Assembly (NCBI GenBank): GCA_015179125.1
Contig: WHVA01000020.1
Location: forward strand, 372,001-436,000
DNA length: 64,000 nt
Direction of reading: 5' to 3'
Origin: Gautieria morchelliformis
Lineage: Eukaryota; Basidiomycota; Agaricomycetes; Gomphales; Gomphaceae
The translations under genes were made by a program, and so were the position numbers. The notes under the pieces were generated by a model. It was not told where the DNA came from. It ran no database searches and worked only from the letters and a program-made list of their open reading frames with translations. This document shows positions 10,112 through 20,451 of the stretch, piece after piece (positions within the stretch are counted from its first letter, which is position 1; each line of letters starts with the position of its first letter).

Positions 10112-13008
10112 GTAGCCTCTTGACTAAAAGTGGTTTTCCATTGAGGTTCTACGCCAAAAAGACTTCGAGGGCAGACCCGACTTTCGTAGAGGTGTTGAAA
10201 CCTCTGGAGAGCTTTACGCGACGTCTCATCGACTCCAGCGCGGCTGGAGATGCTAATCATATGCATAGGGATGGAGTGCAATTGTGGTCAACGATACCTC
10301 AGGTGGAAAAATCGCCTGAATCTGTGCCTTCCATGGAAAAGGCACGATTCATCGTTGAGGAGACACTGCCCGATACAACTCCTCTTCGAGGCGATTCGAT
10401 GCACGAAGACTTTCCGCCAGGAACTTTTGTTGAGATACGCAGGTGGATAGTGCAGTAATATCTCACGTAAAGGTTACTGACATGCCCCAGAAATCAGGTT
10501 GTTACATATGGAGTCATTCTGCAGCTGCAGATTATGGACGCCCGACAACACGCGATGACATTGACGTATACAGGGGAGGTCTGGCCACATTTAACAACAG
10601 ACATCACCTACAGTATCCCAAGTTTCGTCTCTCAGGACCTAATATATCGTTCGGGAACCTCCTACGAGGCCGCCAATGTTGCCGAAACTGTTGCTCGGCT
10701 AAATGTCGTGGAGCAGATTCGTACTTTCGCCAGAAGGCATGAGCGGCACTTTATGACCATGGGGAAGGATATTACTAAGCTCTACGAGGCGGTGCGACAT
10801 CCAGACCCGGACTGTTGGGCAGATGTTACTACTCCAGAAGCCACTCGACATTTGGACGTCAGGAAGCCCCCGCCCATCCTGACGTTATTTTCCGTGCATT
10901 CACACATGATGAGCCGTCCATTGTATTTTGTTGCTGACCCTCGCAACCACAAGTCGACCCATCGATTTTCAGTTCGACCATTATCCCATGTGCAAACGAT
11001 CATCCAAGTCAACGATTGGGTACGCAGTTATGACCCTGCACTTCAGTCCTTCCTTCAAAAGGCCCGCAACGTGATCACTCGAGCTCGTCAAATTCGACAA
11101 AAGTTTTCGCAGGGTGAACCTAGACAAGCCCAAACCTCATTTGAACCCTGGTCATCAACAGACTTGGTTATCATCCGGTATCTACAACATTCGCTGCGTA
11201 CTACTCGAACCACTCAGGAGGACCCATACGAAACCGCGTTGCCCAATATTGCCAAGAGATTGGGTCTGTACAGTGAAGAGATCGTGAACCCGGGCCTGAC
11301 GCACACCATGTTATGTGAACTCGGCGTTCTTTCCCCTTGGGACGACGTTGTAATGCGCACTCCTGAACTACGGCTTGACCTTTTACCCCCCAGCATGTCG
11401 AATGAGACACAAACTTTGACAGCGCTCGTCGAGAACAACATGGGTTCTCCTGGGCTTCCTGTGTCTTCGTCAATGAAGACTAAGCTAGTAGAGCTCCACC
11501 TCGATGGCTCAACGGAGCTTCACCCGGGGGATCCGTACGAGACTATACGACATGACTTTGGAGATCTACCTGTATATGTTGTGGACGACCTTGGAGCCCA
11601 CGAACTTGACGATGGCCTATCGATAGAGGATGTCCCCGGTGAGCAAGGGAGCTATTGGGTCCATATACATGTTGCAGATCCCACCACAATTATACCGCCT
11701 GGACACGTCCTTGATCTGCGCGCCAGATCGAGAGCCACGACTCTTTATTCGGCTCATCGTACATGGCCTATGTTACCGCCGGCCCTAACACAACCTCTGT
11801 TCAGCCTGGGTTCTAAGGCCAGCGGAGAGACACAACCAGTTCTGACCTTTAGCGTCAAACTAAACGACGCTGGTGACTTCCTCGATTACAAGGTCAGGGC
11901 TGGCCTGGTTCGCAACTTTCACATTATCCAGTATGATATGGTCGATCAACTGTTAGGTTTAGAGTCCATAGTCCGGAGCTATCCCCTTGGCGGTCCCCGG
12001 TTGCAGGAATCTCAAAAGGCGCCATTAACACCTGCTTTTCTCCCAGACCTTCAGAAACTTTATGAGCTTGCACACAAGGTTTCCACCCGAGCAGTCCTGG
12101 AGAAGTCCATCTTGTTCTTTGGTTTCCCATCGGCTGAAGTCAATTTTGAAACACCTGCCCCTTCCAATTCGACCCTGCCCGCGGAACCAGTTCTTTGGAA
12201 AGGATATCCGTCCATGATTTTCTATGTGGAACAGCCACACGAAACCAGCAATACCTCTCGTCGCATAGTGGCCGATTTCATGAAACTTGCATGTCGCGTG
12301 GCTTCGCGGTTTTGTCTAGACAGAGGCATACCAGCCTTACGTCGGGCTAGCGCGCCACTGCATGCAGCGGACGGAAAGGGCATGGAAGATATCCTAAGAT
12401 TGCGAAGCCCCTTAGGCCATGTGGACCCCATCGAATGTTTGAAACGCAACGTGTTTGCACCGCCTGGCGAACCCACGCTCGAACCTCTCGAACACTGGTC
12501 ACTTGGAATCCCCCATGGCGAAGGTTATTGTCGTGTTACCTCCCCCTTGCGTCGCTACTCCGATCTCCTGATGCACTGGCAAATCAAACACGAGCTTCTA
12601 CCGGTCAGCAAGCGGACCGCGCCAGGACCTTTGTTCCCTGAAGAATATCTGAAACCTGTGATGTTCAGATTGTTCGATAAGGAGAAGGCTGTCCAGCTTG
12701 CGTCCATATTATACCGGAAACACTGGACCATTGCATGCATTAGCAGGCATATCCAGAACTTGCGCTTGGAGCATGGCTCTGACTTCAACTGTTTCCCCGA
12801 CTTAATGGCCCAAGTCATAGGTCCTGTTGGTTTTGATACGAGGAATGTTACCGGTCAGGTTCCCGTGATGATTCGTCATCTGGGAGTACGGGGTTTGGTG
12901 AAAGGAGTTGACCAGAAGTCACCACTACCTGTTGGGACGATGTTGCCAGTTAAAGTCACAGAGACCCATTTAGGTCTTGCTCCAATGATAATATTGTCTC
13001 TCCGTTAA
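10093..13008 (+). CDS. Mitochondrial RNase II/RNB-family 3'-5' exoribonuclease (DSS1/cyt-4 type)
   Basis: Exon 1 (10093-10442) and exon 2 (10491-13008) join in phase (R-RNQVVTYG) to 955 residues. The N-terminus (MLYRRSCSLLTKSGFPLRFYAKK) is a typical mitochondrial presequence. The RNB catalytic centre is visible near residue 480 as YVVDDLGAHELDDGLS, with the acidic residues that bind Mg2+. The late RNB motif YCRVTSPLRRYSDLLMHW follows near residue 795, and an S1-like C-terminal tail follows that. In fungi this enzyme is the nuclease of the mitochondrial degradosome or of cyt-4-type RNA processing. It runs divergently from VPS51 with almost no spacer. The long second exon without introns is unusual in this intron-dense window. 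Confidence 0.9.
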
Positions 13009-13143
13009 ATTAACTTCTCCATTACGAGTCTTTCGTGAGCAACGATGTATTCGTATTTACAGCTTTGGCTTCTAGGCTGCCCTCAAGCTCCCGACTAAAT
13101 TGTCGTATAGACTCGACTGGCGCCAGTTACTCTACTAGTACTT

Positions 13144-13238
13144 AGAATATTTGTTCCCAATCTATATTATCTGAACTGAATGGCGTGCCTAATAATTGCA
13201 ATTCGGTTACAGTAATAAAGATTGGGAACAAATATTCT
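13144..13238. repeat. Perfect 20-bp inverted repeat, MITE-like remnant
   Basis: The arm at 13144-13163 (agaatatttgttcccaatct) is exactly complementary to 13219-13238, separated by 55 bp of AT-rich sequence. The match continues imperfectly outward (tactt/tactc next to the arms). It lies in the 360-bp spacer between two same-strand genes. The size and arrangement fit a miniature inverted-repeat element or a stem-loop, but no target-site duplication is certain. Confidence 0.65.
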
Positions 13239-13368
13239 GAGTATTTGAACGCGTGGTACAGTATCAAGGACACCCGTGCGGTCAGACAACCCGGTTCAGA
13301 TTGCCTCGCTTTTCACGTATAATCTATCCCATCCTTCACGATAACACATCTCGCTATCCATTTCTCCA

Positions 13369-15029
13369 ATGTCGGCTCGCAGGCAGCGACCTCCCGCTGC
13401 ATCGACTCCACTCCTGGAGCGAAATGCGAGAATACCACCAGGCCAATCACGCTTCACCCGTCGTACCTTCATCCGCCTCTTTATATTTCTCGTTTCCGTT
13501 GGGTTACTTTACACGGTCTTCCTCCGTAATCCTACATCACCAGAGCTGCCAGCGAAAGCTCCAGAGCACGTGGAAGGCCAGTACATCCGCCGGATTGTGG
13601 CGGTGGGCGATCTGCACGGCGACTATGATAACGCTCTGAAGGTCCTCCGAATGGCGGACGTTGTAGATGCGAACGGCTCTTGGACTGGCAATATTGACTA
13701 CTTTGTACAAACCGGGGATATTGTCGACAGGTGAGGATTATTTTTCACTACATAACTAAGGCTATCTGTTACTGATGCGCGTTATGTAGAGGCGTAGATA
13801 CTATAAAGCTATACACATGGATGGAGAAGTTGCGCCAACAGGCGCGTAACGCTGGCGGCGCAATGTTCTCTCACATGGGCAACCATGAGTTTATGAACGT
13901 TCTCGGTGAGAGCTCTCCCATCTTATGGTGACGCGGTCGTTAACGCATATCCACAGGTGACTGGAGGTAGGTTCGTGCCGGCACACGTCACCTATGCACT
14001 GACCTTACTGAACGACTACCTTTCAGATATGTTCTCCAAGGTGACATTGAAACGTTTGGCTCGGCGGCGAAGCGCCAAGCTGCAGTCACTACAGGGTTCA
14101 TTGGTTCCGCATGGGCGGCCAACTACACCGTCGCGTCCCGCGTGCCCTTACACCCGTCCTCTGGCGCGCCCTTCACCGACTACATCCCATCAAGTTCTCC
14201 CAGTATGCTCTCGCATGCCTCGCTTTCATTCATGCATGGCGGGTTGTCCCCTGCCTTTGCCAAGGTCCACGGGTCCCCGTATCCCTCCGCAATCAACGCG
14301 CTTGGTGCGTCGCTCTTACGCCGCTGTCGCACCCGCAATCCACTGCCACCCCCCAGCCCTCCTGCTCCATATACTGGTCTGCCGCCGGGTACAACGCCTG
14401 CTGAGCATTTACTGTATGGTGCGGATGGTCCGTTGTGGTATCGCGGATGGGCGTTGGATGAAACACACGCCGTCTGCAACACAGTCGGGGAAGTCATAGA
14501 GAAGATAGGAGTACGGAGGTTGATTATTGGGCATACCCCCGATTTCGAAGTATGCCCCGATATTTGTCTCCAAAAAAATTATTTTTTTCATGTCTGACTG
14601 GTTTGAATCCTTGTAGAAAATCGTGTCTCGCTGTCGGGGCAAGATTATCATAATAGATACTGGTAAGTGTCCTACACCTATCCCATGGTCTGAAATATTT
14701 ATTTAGGCTATTTACCAGGTATATCCAAAGCGTACGGGGGTGTACTCTCAGCGCTTTCCATCACGTATACCCTCACGCCCATTCTATCCTCATTCAATGT
14801 TTCTGTAACATCCGATCTCGCTGACACCGCTCAGCAACAAGTACTGCAAGAACCTGACGCCAACGCTGCCGAGCCCAGTCAAATTGTTGCTAACGTGACA
14901 GCCAAACAACCAGGGAAACATAGAGGCGTAGGAAAATGGGTCGAAACCGAAGAAATAATCGCGTTGTATCCTGGACGGAGGGAGCAGCTTGTTTTGGAAG
15001 AGAGGGAGGTGGAAGGAGACTTTTGGTAG
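13369..15029 (+). CDS. Shewanella-like protein phosphatase (PPP-type metallophosphoesterase), membrane-anchored
   Basis: Six exons (13369-13730, 13790-13905, 13957-13966, 14027-14549, 14617-14662, 14719-15029) give 455 residues in phase. After a basic N-terminus, one hydrophobic segment near residues 30-50 (RLFIFLVSVGLLYTVFL) predicts a type II membrane anchor or signal anchor. The PPP metal-binding motifs follow: VAVGDLHGD (about residue 80), VQTGDIVDR (about 118), MGNHEFMNVLGDWRY (about 152), MHGGLSP, and IIGHTP, then DTGISKAYGG. These define the Shelphs-like phosphatases found in plants, protists and fungi. They probably act on phosphotyrosine or phosphoserine substrates, but the target is unknown. 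The third exon is only 10 nt and supplies the Asp-Trp of GDWRY. Confidence 0.9.
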
Positions 15030-15233
15030 TCCACTTGAAGCCGCAATGATGTTTTTTGATTCAATCAGCACTGCTACAAAGAGAAAATATCTTTATCTAA
15101 TCCGAGGGTATGATGTTATGCATAAATGGGAAACACAAGGGTTAACTACAATAGGCGATACATATTTTGTTGCAACGAACAGACCCAAAAATGTCACTCC
15201 CATATCCGCTCTCGCTATTCCTTCGCGCTGATA

Positions 15234-16297
15234 TCACCAACCCATCTCGATATGTCCATCATGCTGGCTTCTTGTACGTCTTCGTGCGTCCGGGGTGGGT
15301 GTCTCTGGCGGCCCGCCCATTGGCCCACCACCGTACTCCATGCCCATTCCGATACCGGAGCTCATGCTCATCTGTCTTCCCATCATTGGATTTGCTGTCC
15401 CACCAATCGAAATGCCGTTGGTCATGGCATGTGGTGAATGGCCCGGTGCCTGGTGCTGACTATGACCCTGACTATGACTGCCGTCATAATACGAGTGAGG
15501 AGTCTGCATGTGCACCTGCGCCTGCGCCTGCGCATAATGCTGCTGCTCTGGTGTACGGCCATTCGTGAGGCCATACGGGTATGGATTGCCCATCGGAATG
15601 CCATTGCCATAGCCATTGACGGGCTGGTGTGGATGGTGTTGCTGCGGATGAGGTTGCTGGTGTTGGAGACGGAGGGACGTGCGGGAAGGTGTGGAGACGT
15701 TGCTTATATTACCGTTTCCACCGTTGTACTGCACGAAACGTGGATCTGGCTGCCACGACAGCGCAGGCTCTGCCATTGATGGACCCATTGATGGACCCGC
15801 TGCTGGCTTCAATTCCTCAGGGACTGGGGTAGGCTCCTTTACAAACGTAAGTGGCGACGGGTCGAAATAGAGATGAGAACCACAGTCGACCATGAACCTG
15901 CAATTGCGGTCAGTAGGAGCACGACGACGACGCACGGGCTGCACGCACCGCTGCGTTGCAACGTCCCATTGCGGCCCACGCAGGGCCCGCGCCGAGATCA
16001 AGAGGGAGTTCCACTCGCTCGCATTGTCCTGCAGGGACAGGTAAACGATGCCCGGACGGCTAGCGAGAGGGTTACTCACAGAAGCTGCGCCAAGGTGGTG
16101 TGTGGGGTCATTGGCGACGAGCTTGTCATCGAGGTCGACGGTTGACGCGCTGGCCTGCTTTGCAACTCTTCGTATTTCAGCAGCGAGGGGGGGACGGACA
16201 CGACGTGATGCGTGACGAGGGGCGCGGACGACCAAGCTCGGGGCTCGTCGGGACTTTGCCATCGAAATAACGTATCGTCCCTATTTCGGAATATCAA
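15234..16297 (-). CDS. Gln/His/Pro/Gly-rich protein, function unknown; 5' end unresolved
   Basis: A continuous reading frame runs 16262-15234. Two 51-nt segments inside it (16079-16029 and 15948-15898) have good splice sites and no stops. Removing them gives DNASEWNSLLISARALRGPQ and WDVATQRFMVDCGSHLYFDP. The C-terminal half is low complexity, rich in Gln, His, Met and Gly. Upstream of about 16160 a different frame (DTLFRWQSPDEPRAW to LLKYEELQ) looks more protein-like than the frame that carries the first ATG. So either a 47-nt intron (about 16216-16170) or a one-base change joins the two, and the true start probably lies upstream of 16262. No family recognised; possibly a nuclear regulator. 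Confidence 0.6.
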
Positions 16298-16629
16298 TCA
16301 CTTTCATTCTCAGACACCACCGCGTCGGTGGAAAAGGCGAAAGCGCGGATTTCCAGTGGCAAACCCACACTACAAGCAGTCGATTATGGTGCCAATAGTA
16401 CAGATTTGGGTCAGTTTGCCACCGTCATGAAACTTTTCGGGCATGATCAAAGTCCCACAATAGCCTGGATCAGCTACCCGAAGGCACTTTAGATGACTGA
16501 TCGCTCCGAGTCTTACAATGATTATCAGTGGACTACTGGCATCACCGTCTGTCGTTCATATTTAGAGCAAACAAAAATACATCGAAGAAATAACAAGTCG
16601 GTTGAAAATTAGATTGGTCATATCACGCC

Positions 16630-18123
16630 TCAAAGCAGCCCCGAAGCCCTCAAATCCCGCGCCAGCCGAATGTCCTCATCAGTCGCGGGCTCTTCGTCCA
16701 GGGCTCCTGGCGCAACATCCTCAGGATCATCGGAAGCGATCACCCCGAACAGATTCCTCAAACTCGGCACCCGAGCTCCGCCATACAGTGCTTCCGTCGT
16801 CGACGTCGGAGGCTCGCTTGCTTGTCGGATCCCATGCTCCCACCGCTTCACGCGCCAGAACCCGAGGAGTGACGTCAGCAGCACAAACCAGCCTATACTC
16901 ATCAAAAGGAACGACATCCACTCTGTGGTTGCAGGCGTGAAGTACCCAGGATATACGTCAGGAGTGGAAGACATGGTCTCATTCAGGCCTGGGAGGCTGA
17001 AGTCATCCCCACCGGCGGGGTGTGAGTCAAACCAGAGCTGAGCATCCTTGGACTCCTCGTATTGAGAAGCCGCGCCTTGCACTGCTCGACGCCGAAGGAA
17101 AAAGGCATATTGGATGATAGTCACACCCAAGCCTGCGCGAGAGCCAAATCTGGCCGCATGTGTTCTGACAATGCGCAGGACATACCGTCAATATATACTG
17201 TAATGAATATGAACGAGAATGGCTCACGTGTGGAGGAGGTAAGTAAGAAGGAATCCGACGAATTGGAATGACAACGAGATCAGCATAGTCCAAGCAAATG
17301 TAAATATCGATCCCGTTGCTTTCAGGAGGAAATATCAGAGTCTATAAAATAACAAAGATCATAACTCTCACGCATGGCATCCACCAATACCTCGCCGTCC
17401 AATCCCGACGACGGAGCATGGACAATCGTCTCATAATATGCTGGTGCCGAGTCCGCTTGTGCAACAGCATACGACGGGGGAACTTCCTTCTGTACCTCCT
17501 CTGGGACAACGTGGATGCTCTCGCCCTCCTGTACCACAATACCTCTAACCACAGCGCCAATCAGAATTTTGTCAAATGATGGCAACCACTGGAGGAGCTC
17601 ACCTCCCAGGTTTGGCAGTCATATTGGCAAACACGCCATCGTTGTTTGTCCCACCGCCCCTCGCCGGGACAACAAGAGCTCCCTCCTCAGTCGGCACTCT
17701 CTGGTAGTGCGACGGCAGCAATGCACCCACAGCACGTCTGAAAAATCCCGTACGCCGGTCTGTCTGTCTGGGAATAACGGTTCCGGTTGGTATCAGTCCG
17801 TTTGAGTTTCCATACTGGTTTGGAATGGCTAAGGTCGTTGGACCAGGCGGCGAGCCCGGAGGCGGTGCAGCGTAGTCGAAAGGATCGGCCTCGAAGTCGT
17901 AAGCTCCAGGGATTGAAGCTCGCGGTAAAGTAATAGCATCGTGAAGATGATATACCCGTGCATCAGTGAGGGGGTCTTCCGCGCTCTCAACGGTGGCCTT
18001 GCGAGAATTTAGCGGCGTCGTCTCTTCCTGAGCCTCGTCCTCGTCCGATTCGAAAGCAGCATCTAGTTCACGCTCTGCGTCCGGCGCGAGAGGATTTGGC
18101 AGTGGAGCGTAGCGTCCACTCAT
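16630..18123 (-). CDS. BSD2/NDFIP-like membrane adaptor for Rsp5/Nedd4 ubiquitin ligase
   Basis: Exons at about 18123-17603, 17544-17372, 17318-17228 and 17164-16630 give 439 residues in phase. The cytosolic N-terminus is acidic and Pro-rich. A PPSY motif (EVPPSYAVAQ, near residue 200) is the expected WW-domain ligand. Three hydrophobic segments follow: FTFAWTMLISLSFQFVGFLLTYLL, GLGVTIIQYAFFL and MSFLLMSIGWFVLLTSLLGFW. This matches the DUF2370/Bsd2 family, Golgi/endosome proteins that recruit Rsp5 to misfolded or metal-transporting membrane proteins for vacuolar sorting. The third exon begins at a tcctgaaag acceptor, chosen because it alone restores PTGSIFTFAW. An upstream in-frame ATG at 18201 would add 26 residues; I prefer MSGRYAPL. 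Confidence 0.88.
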
Positions 18124-18540
18124 TGTAGAAGATGGTAAGTGGAGGAAGGTACTGGCTGACAGTAACCTGTACTGCCGCCAAAACGGGACGTGCCGATTCA
18201 TTAGGCGCCTCCGGCATCAGGCATTTTTGAGTCAGGCCGAAATCTTATTTCCAAAGTTTCCCTTGAGAATTCACGCCCTCTCCAACAGCAACCCGCGCCT
18301 GTTTGTGTCTAAACAGTCAGCCGTTCAACTGTCTGGATCTTGTGCCGCGACACAGCGCAATTATTTACAAAGACCATCAGCAGGTCAGGTATAAATCGGG
18401 CAAGACAGCGCTTGATGCCGATTCAAGCTCCATCCGTCATATAGCATCTTAAATATGATTCGTCAAGTCATAACATCATAACACCAGACCCGTCGCCCAA
18501 ATCGTCAGAACAATAAGTATTGATGGTGGCTGTGAAGCAA
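18124..18540. other. Spacer between BSD2 and the secreted paralogue, nothing identified
   Basis: About 417 bp with only short frames. It should contain the BSD2 promoter (reading leftward) and the 3' untranslated end of the gene at 18541-19632. No repeat or motif stood out. Confidence 0.4.
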
Positions 18541-19632
18541 TCACTGGATGGTCACCGTCAGAAGGACAACAATGCCGTCTATCGCAATGTCTGAGGAACC
18601 TGCGTGAGCATGCTTTCTGACCAGTCTGGTTTGACAAACCATGGTTTATGCCTTGCGCCCCGGCTTGTAAAAGGCCTGTGAGTTTCTGCGACGTTGTCGA
18701 ATATTTCACCCCGCAGAAAGATGTCTCTCCAACCGCACGTGCCACTAACTCGTCTCTGATTTGTGAGTGCACAGATGAGCCGTGAAGTTTCTCGGAGTGA
18801 CCTAGATCTCACCGGCCCTTGTTATACCCATCTGGTTCAATGTTATGATGGGTGGTTACGTTCTAACGGGAGCTGCGTCAGGCAAAACGAATCGTTCAGG
18901 TGATTTAACCATACCTGTTCATGCGACACGCTATCCACGGGATGTCCGGTCAATCAGCGCAAGGGTATTAACTGTGACAGCGGAAACATACGCCAGAAAC
19001 AAAGCCCCCGTATTCGCGGATGGACCGTTCTGTCTCCAGTAACGGAAGTGGTTCCCACCAATGAGACTTTCGATACCAGTACCAACGCTTGGCAACCCAT
19101 AGTCTTGCCGAATAACCTTGATTTCATTCTGGGGGCCATTGCCGTCTCCTAGGTTGGCTGTTTGCGGCGTTCCTCTGTGGATGCCTGCCGCCCAGTATTA
19201 ATGGACTCTCGGACTGAAACCTGGCAACCAGACACACCCAGAAACTCTGTGGAACTGGGCCAGATCTACCGTCAGCCTCGTCTTCCTGGCAGAAGCATCG
19301 CGGCAGCTCACAATCCGATGGATTTCGCCCAATTGAGGAACCCAGCATCGGTCAGTACTGCTGGTGAACTCTTGCCTGAAATTACGACCTGGAGAGTATG
19401 AGATCAAGATCAACGAATCGTACGACCCCGCACGACTCACGTTCAGCGGTTCACCCTTTCCGGCTGAAGCATCCAGCATGGTTCCCCCTCCATCGGCGGG
19501 TGGAAAAAAGTCAAGCGAGGGAGATGTATCACGAACTTCTGGAGTGGTAACGGGAGCAGACTTTGAAGATTTGGATGATCGAAGACAAAAAAAGTCTCGG
19601 GATGCGGCAACGCAATATGCAACAGCCTGCAT
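18541..19632 (-). CDS. Paralogue A of a tandem pair, probably secreted, function unknown (239 aa)
   Basis: Eight exons (about 192, 77, 17, 193, 16, 50, 116 and 59 nt) join in phase to 239 residues. Apart from the first and last, each has the same length as its counterpart in paralogue B (20452-21561). Conserved stretches are SLDFFPPADGGGTMLDASAG, VLTDAGFLNWAKSIG, GIHRGTPQTANLGDGNGP, GGNHFRYWRQNGPSANTGAL, HHNIEPDGYNKGRDELVA, GLLQAGAQGINHG and IAIDGIVVLLTVTIQ. The 17-nt exon lies at 19254-19238 and the 16-nt exon at 18930-18915. Compared with B, two cysteines are replaced (STEFLG and GTGIES) and one is gained (TSFCGV). The N-terminus MQAVAYCVAASRDFFC is a poor signal peptide, so secretion may be lost or the start mis-set. 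Exon 5 to 6 and 6 to 7 junctions use ordinary GT donors. Confidence 0.72.
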
Positions 19633-19732
19633 TCTGGGTATTACGTCCGCGTCTGGACTCGTGAACTGGTGGAGGTAAAGTGTTTCGCTCGCTGGTACTT
19701 ATAGCAGACATGTACCACGAATGAATGTTAGG

Positions 19733-19753
19733 GGTCACCGGTCACCGGTCACC
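19733..19753. repeat. Three tandem ggtcacc heptamers upstream of paralogue A
   Basis: Three perfect 7-bp units lie 101 bp upstream of the start codon at 19632, just upstream of a tataag sequence on the minus strand. Position and regularity suggest a regulatory site, but this is inference. Confidence 0.4.
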
Positions 19754-20451
19754 GAGATTGCTTTCTATAAATTCGACTATAGCAGCACGCTTCGCGACTT
19801 CTCCGTGACGTTGAGGATTGTTGTATATTGAAGCCGTGCCTGGTCGTGCCAGGAGGTGAATCTGGCACTACCGGTAAGTACATATACAAAGGGTTCTTAC
19901 TGACATGTTTTCTATACAAGTTCAAGGCGGATCAGTGGCCGTAGCCCTAAAATCCTAAGTTCTCCTACATGCCTCGGAACAGCGAGCTAGCCGGACCGGG
20001 AGGCACGTAACGTAAAGCTCCGTTCAAACCTCTGAAGCTTGACCCCCTTCCAAGCCATAATCAAAGTCTATAGCTGACACTTCTGACCTGGCATCATATT
20101 TGGCCCAATTTGGAGCCAGGAGCCTGGCTAGAAGTCGGGCCCGCGAGATGCCGAGACGGCGTACTGACGGCTCTCGTTCGAAAATTGGTCTTACGGTTTG
20201 AAACGGTCTAGACCTACAACTTTTCTCACGCGAAGCTGCCTCAGAACTGCGAGTTTAGGATTTTAAGGCTACAGGAAGTCCAGCAGGAGCCGCAGTGCCA
20301 ATTTAAAGGACCAGCAGATCATAGCTTTACGTTTGAAACATGACGATGATTTCGGTGCGTGAAAAAAGTCTTAAACGATCGTATTGATTCCAGTCGGGTA
20401 TACTCGGGAGAAGTAACCGGAAGTGCAGCAGTCACTCAAGGGATGAGAATA
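19754..20451. other. Spacer between the secreted paralogues, nothing identified
   Basis: Nearly 700 bp of AT-balanced sequence with no coherent frame. A short inverted match (cctaaaatcctaa near 19945 and ttaggattttaagg near 20252) is visible, both sides also near ctgcgagt/agttctcc. It may be a degraded element. Confidence 0.35.

Noticed and set aside
19295..19312. Broken splice donor in secreted paralogue A (gatt instead of gttt)
   Set aside because: Once the shared 17-nt exon is recognised, a normal gtgagc donor two bases further keeps the frame, so the copy is not broken here.
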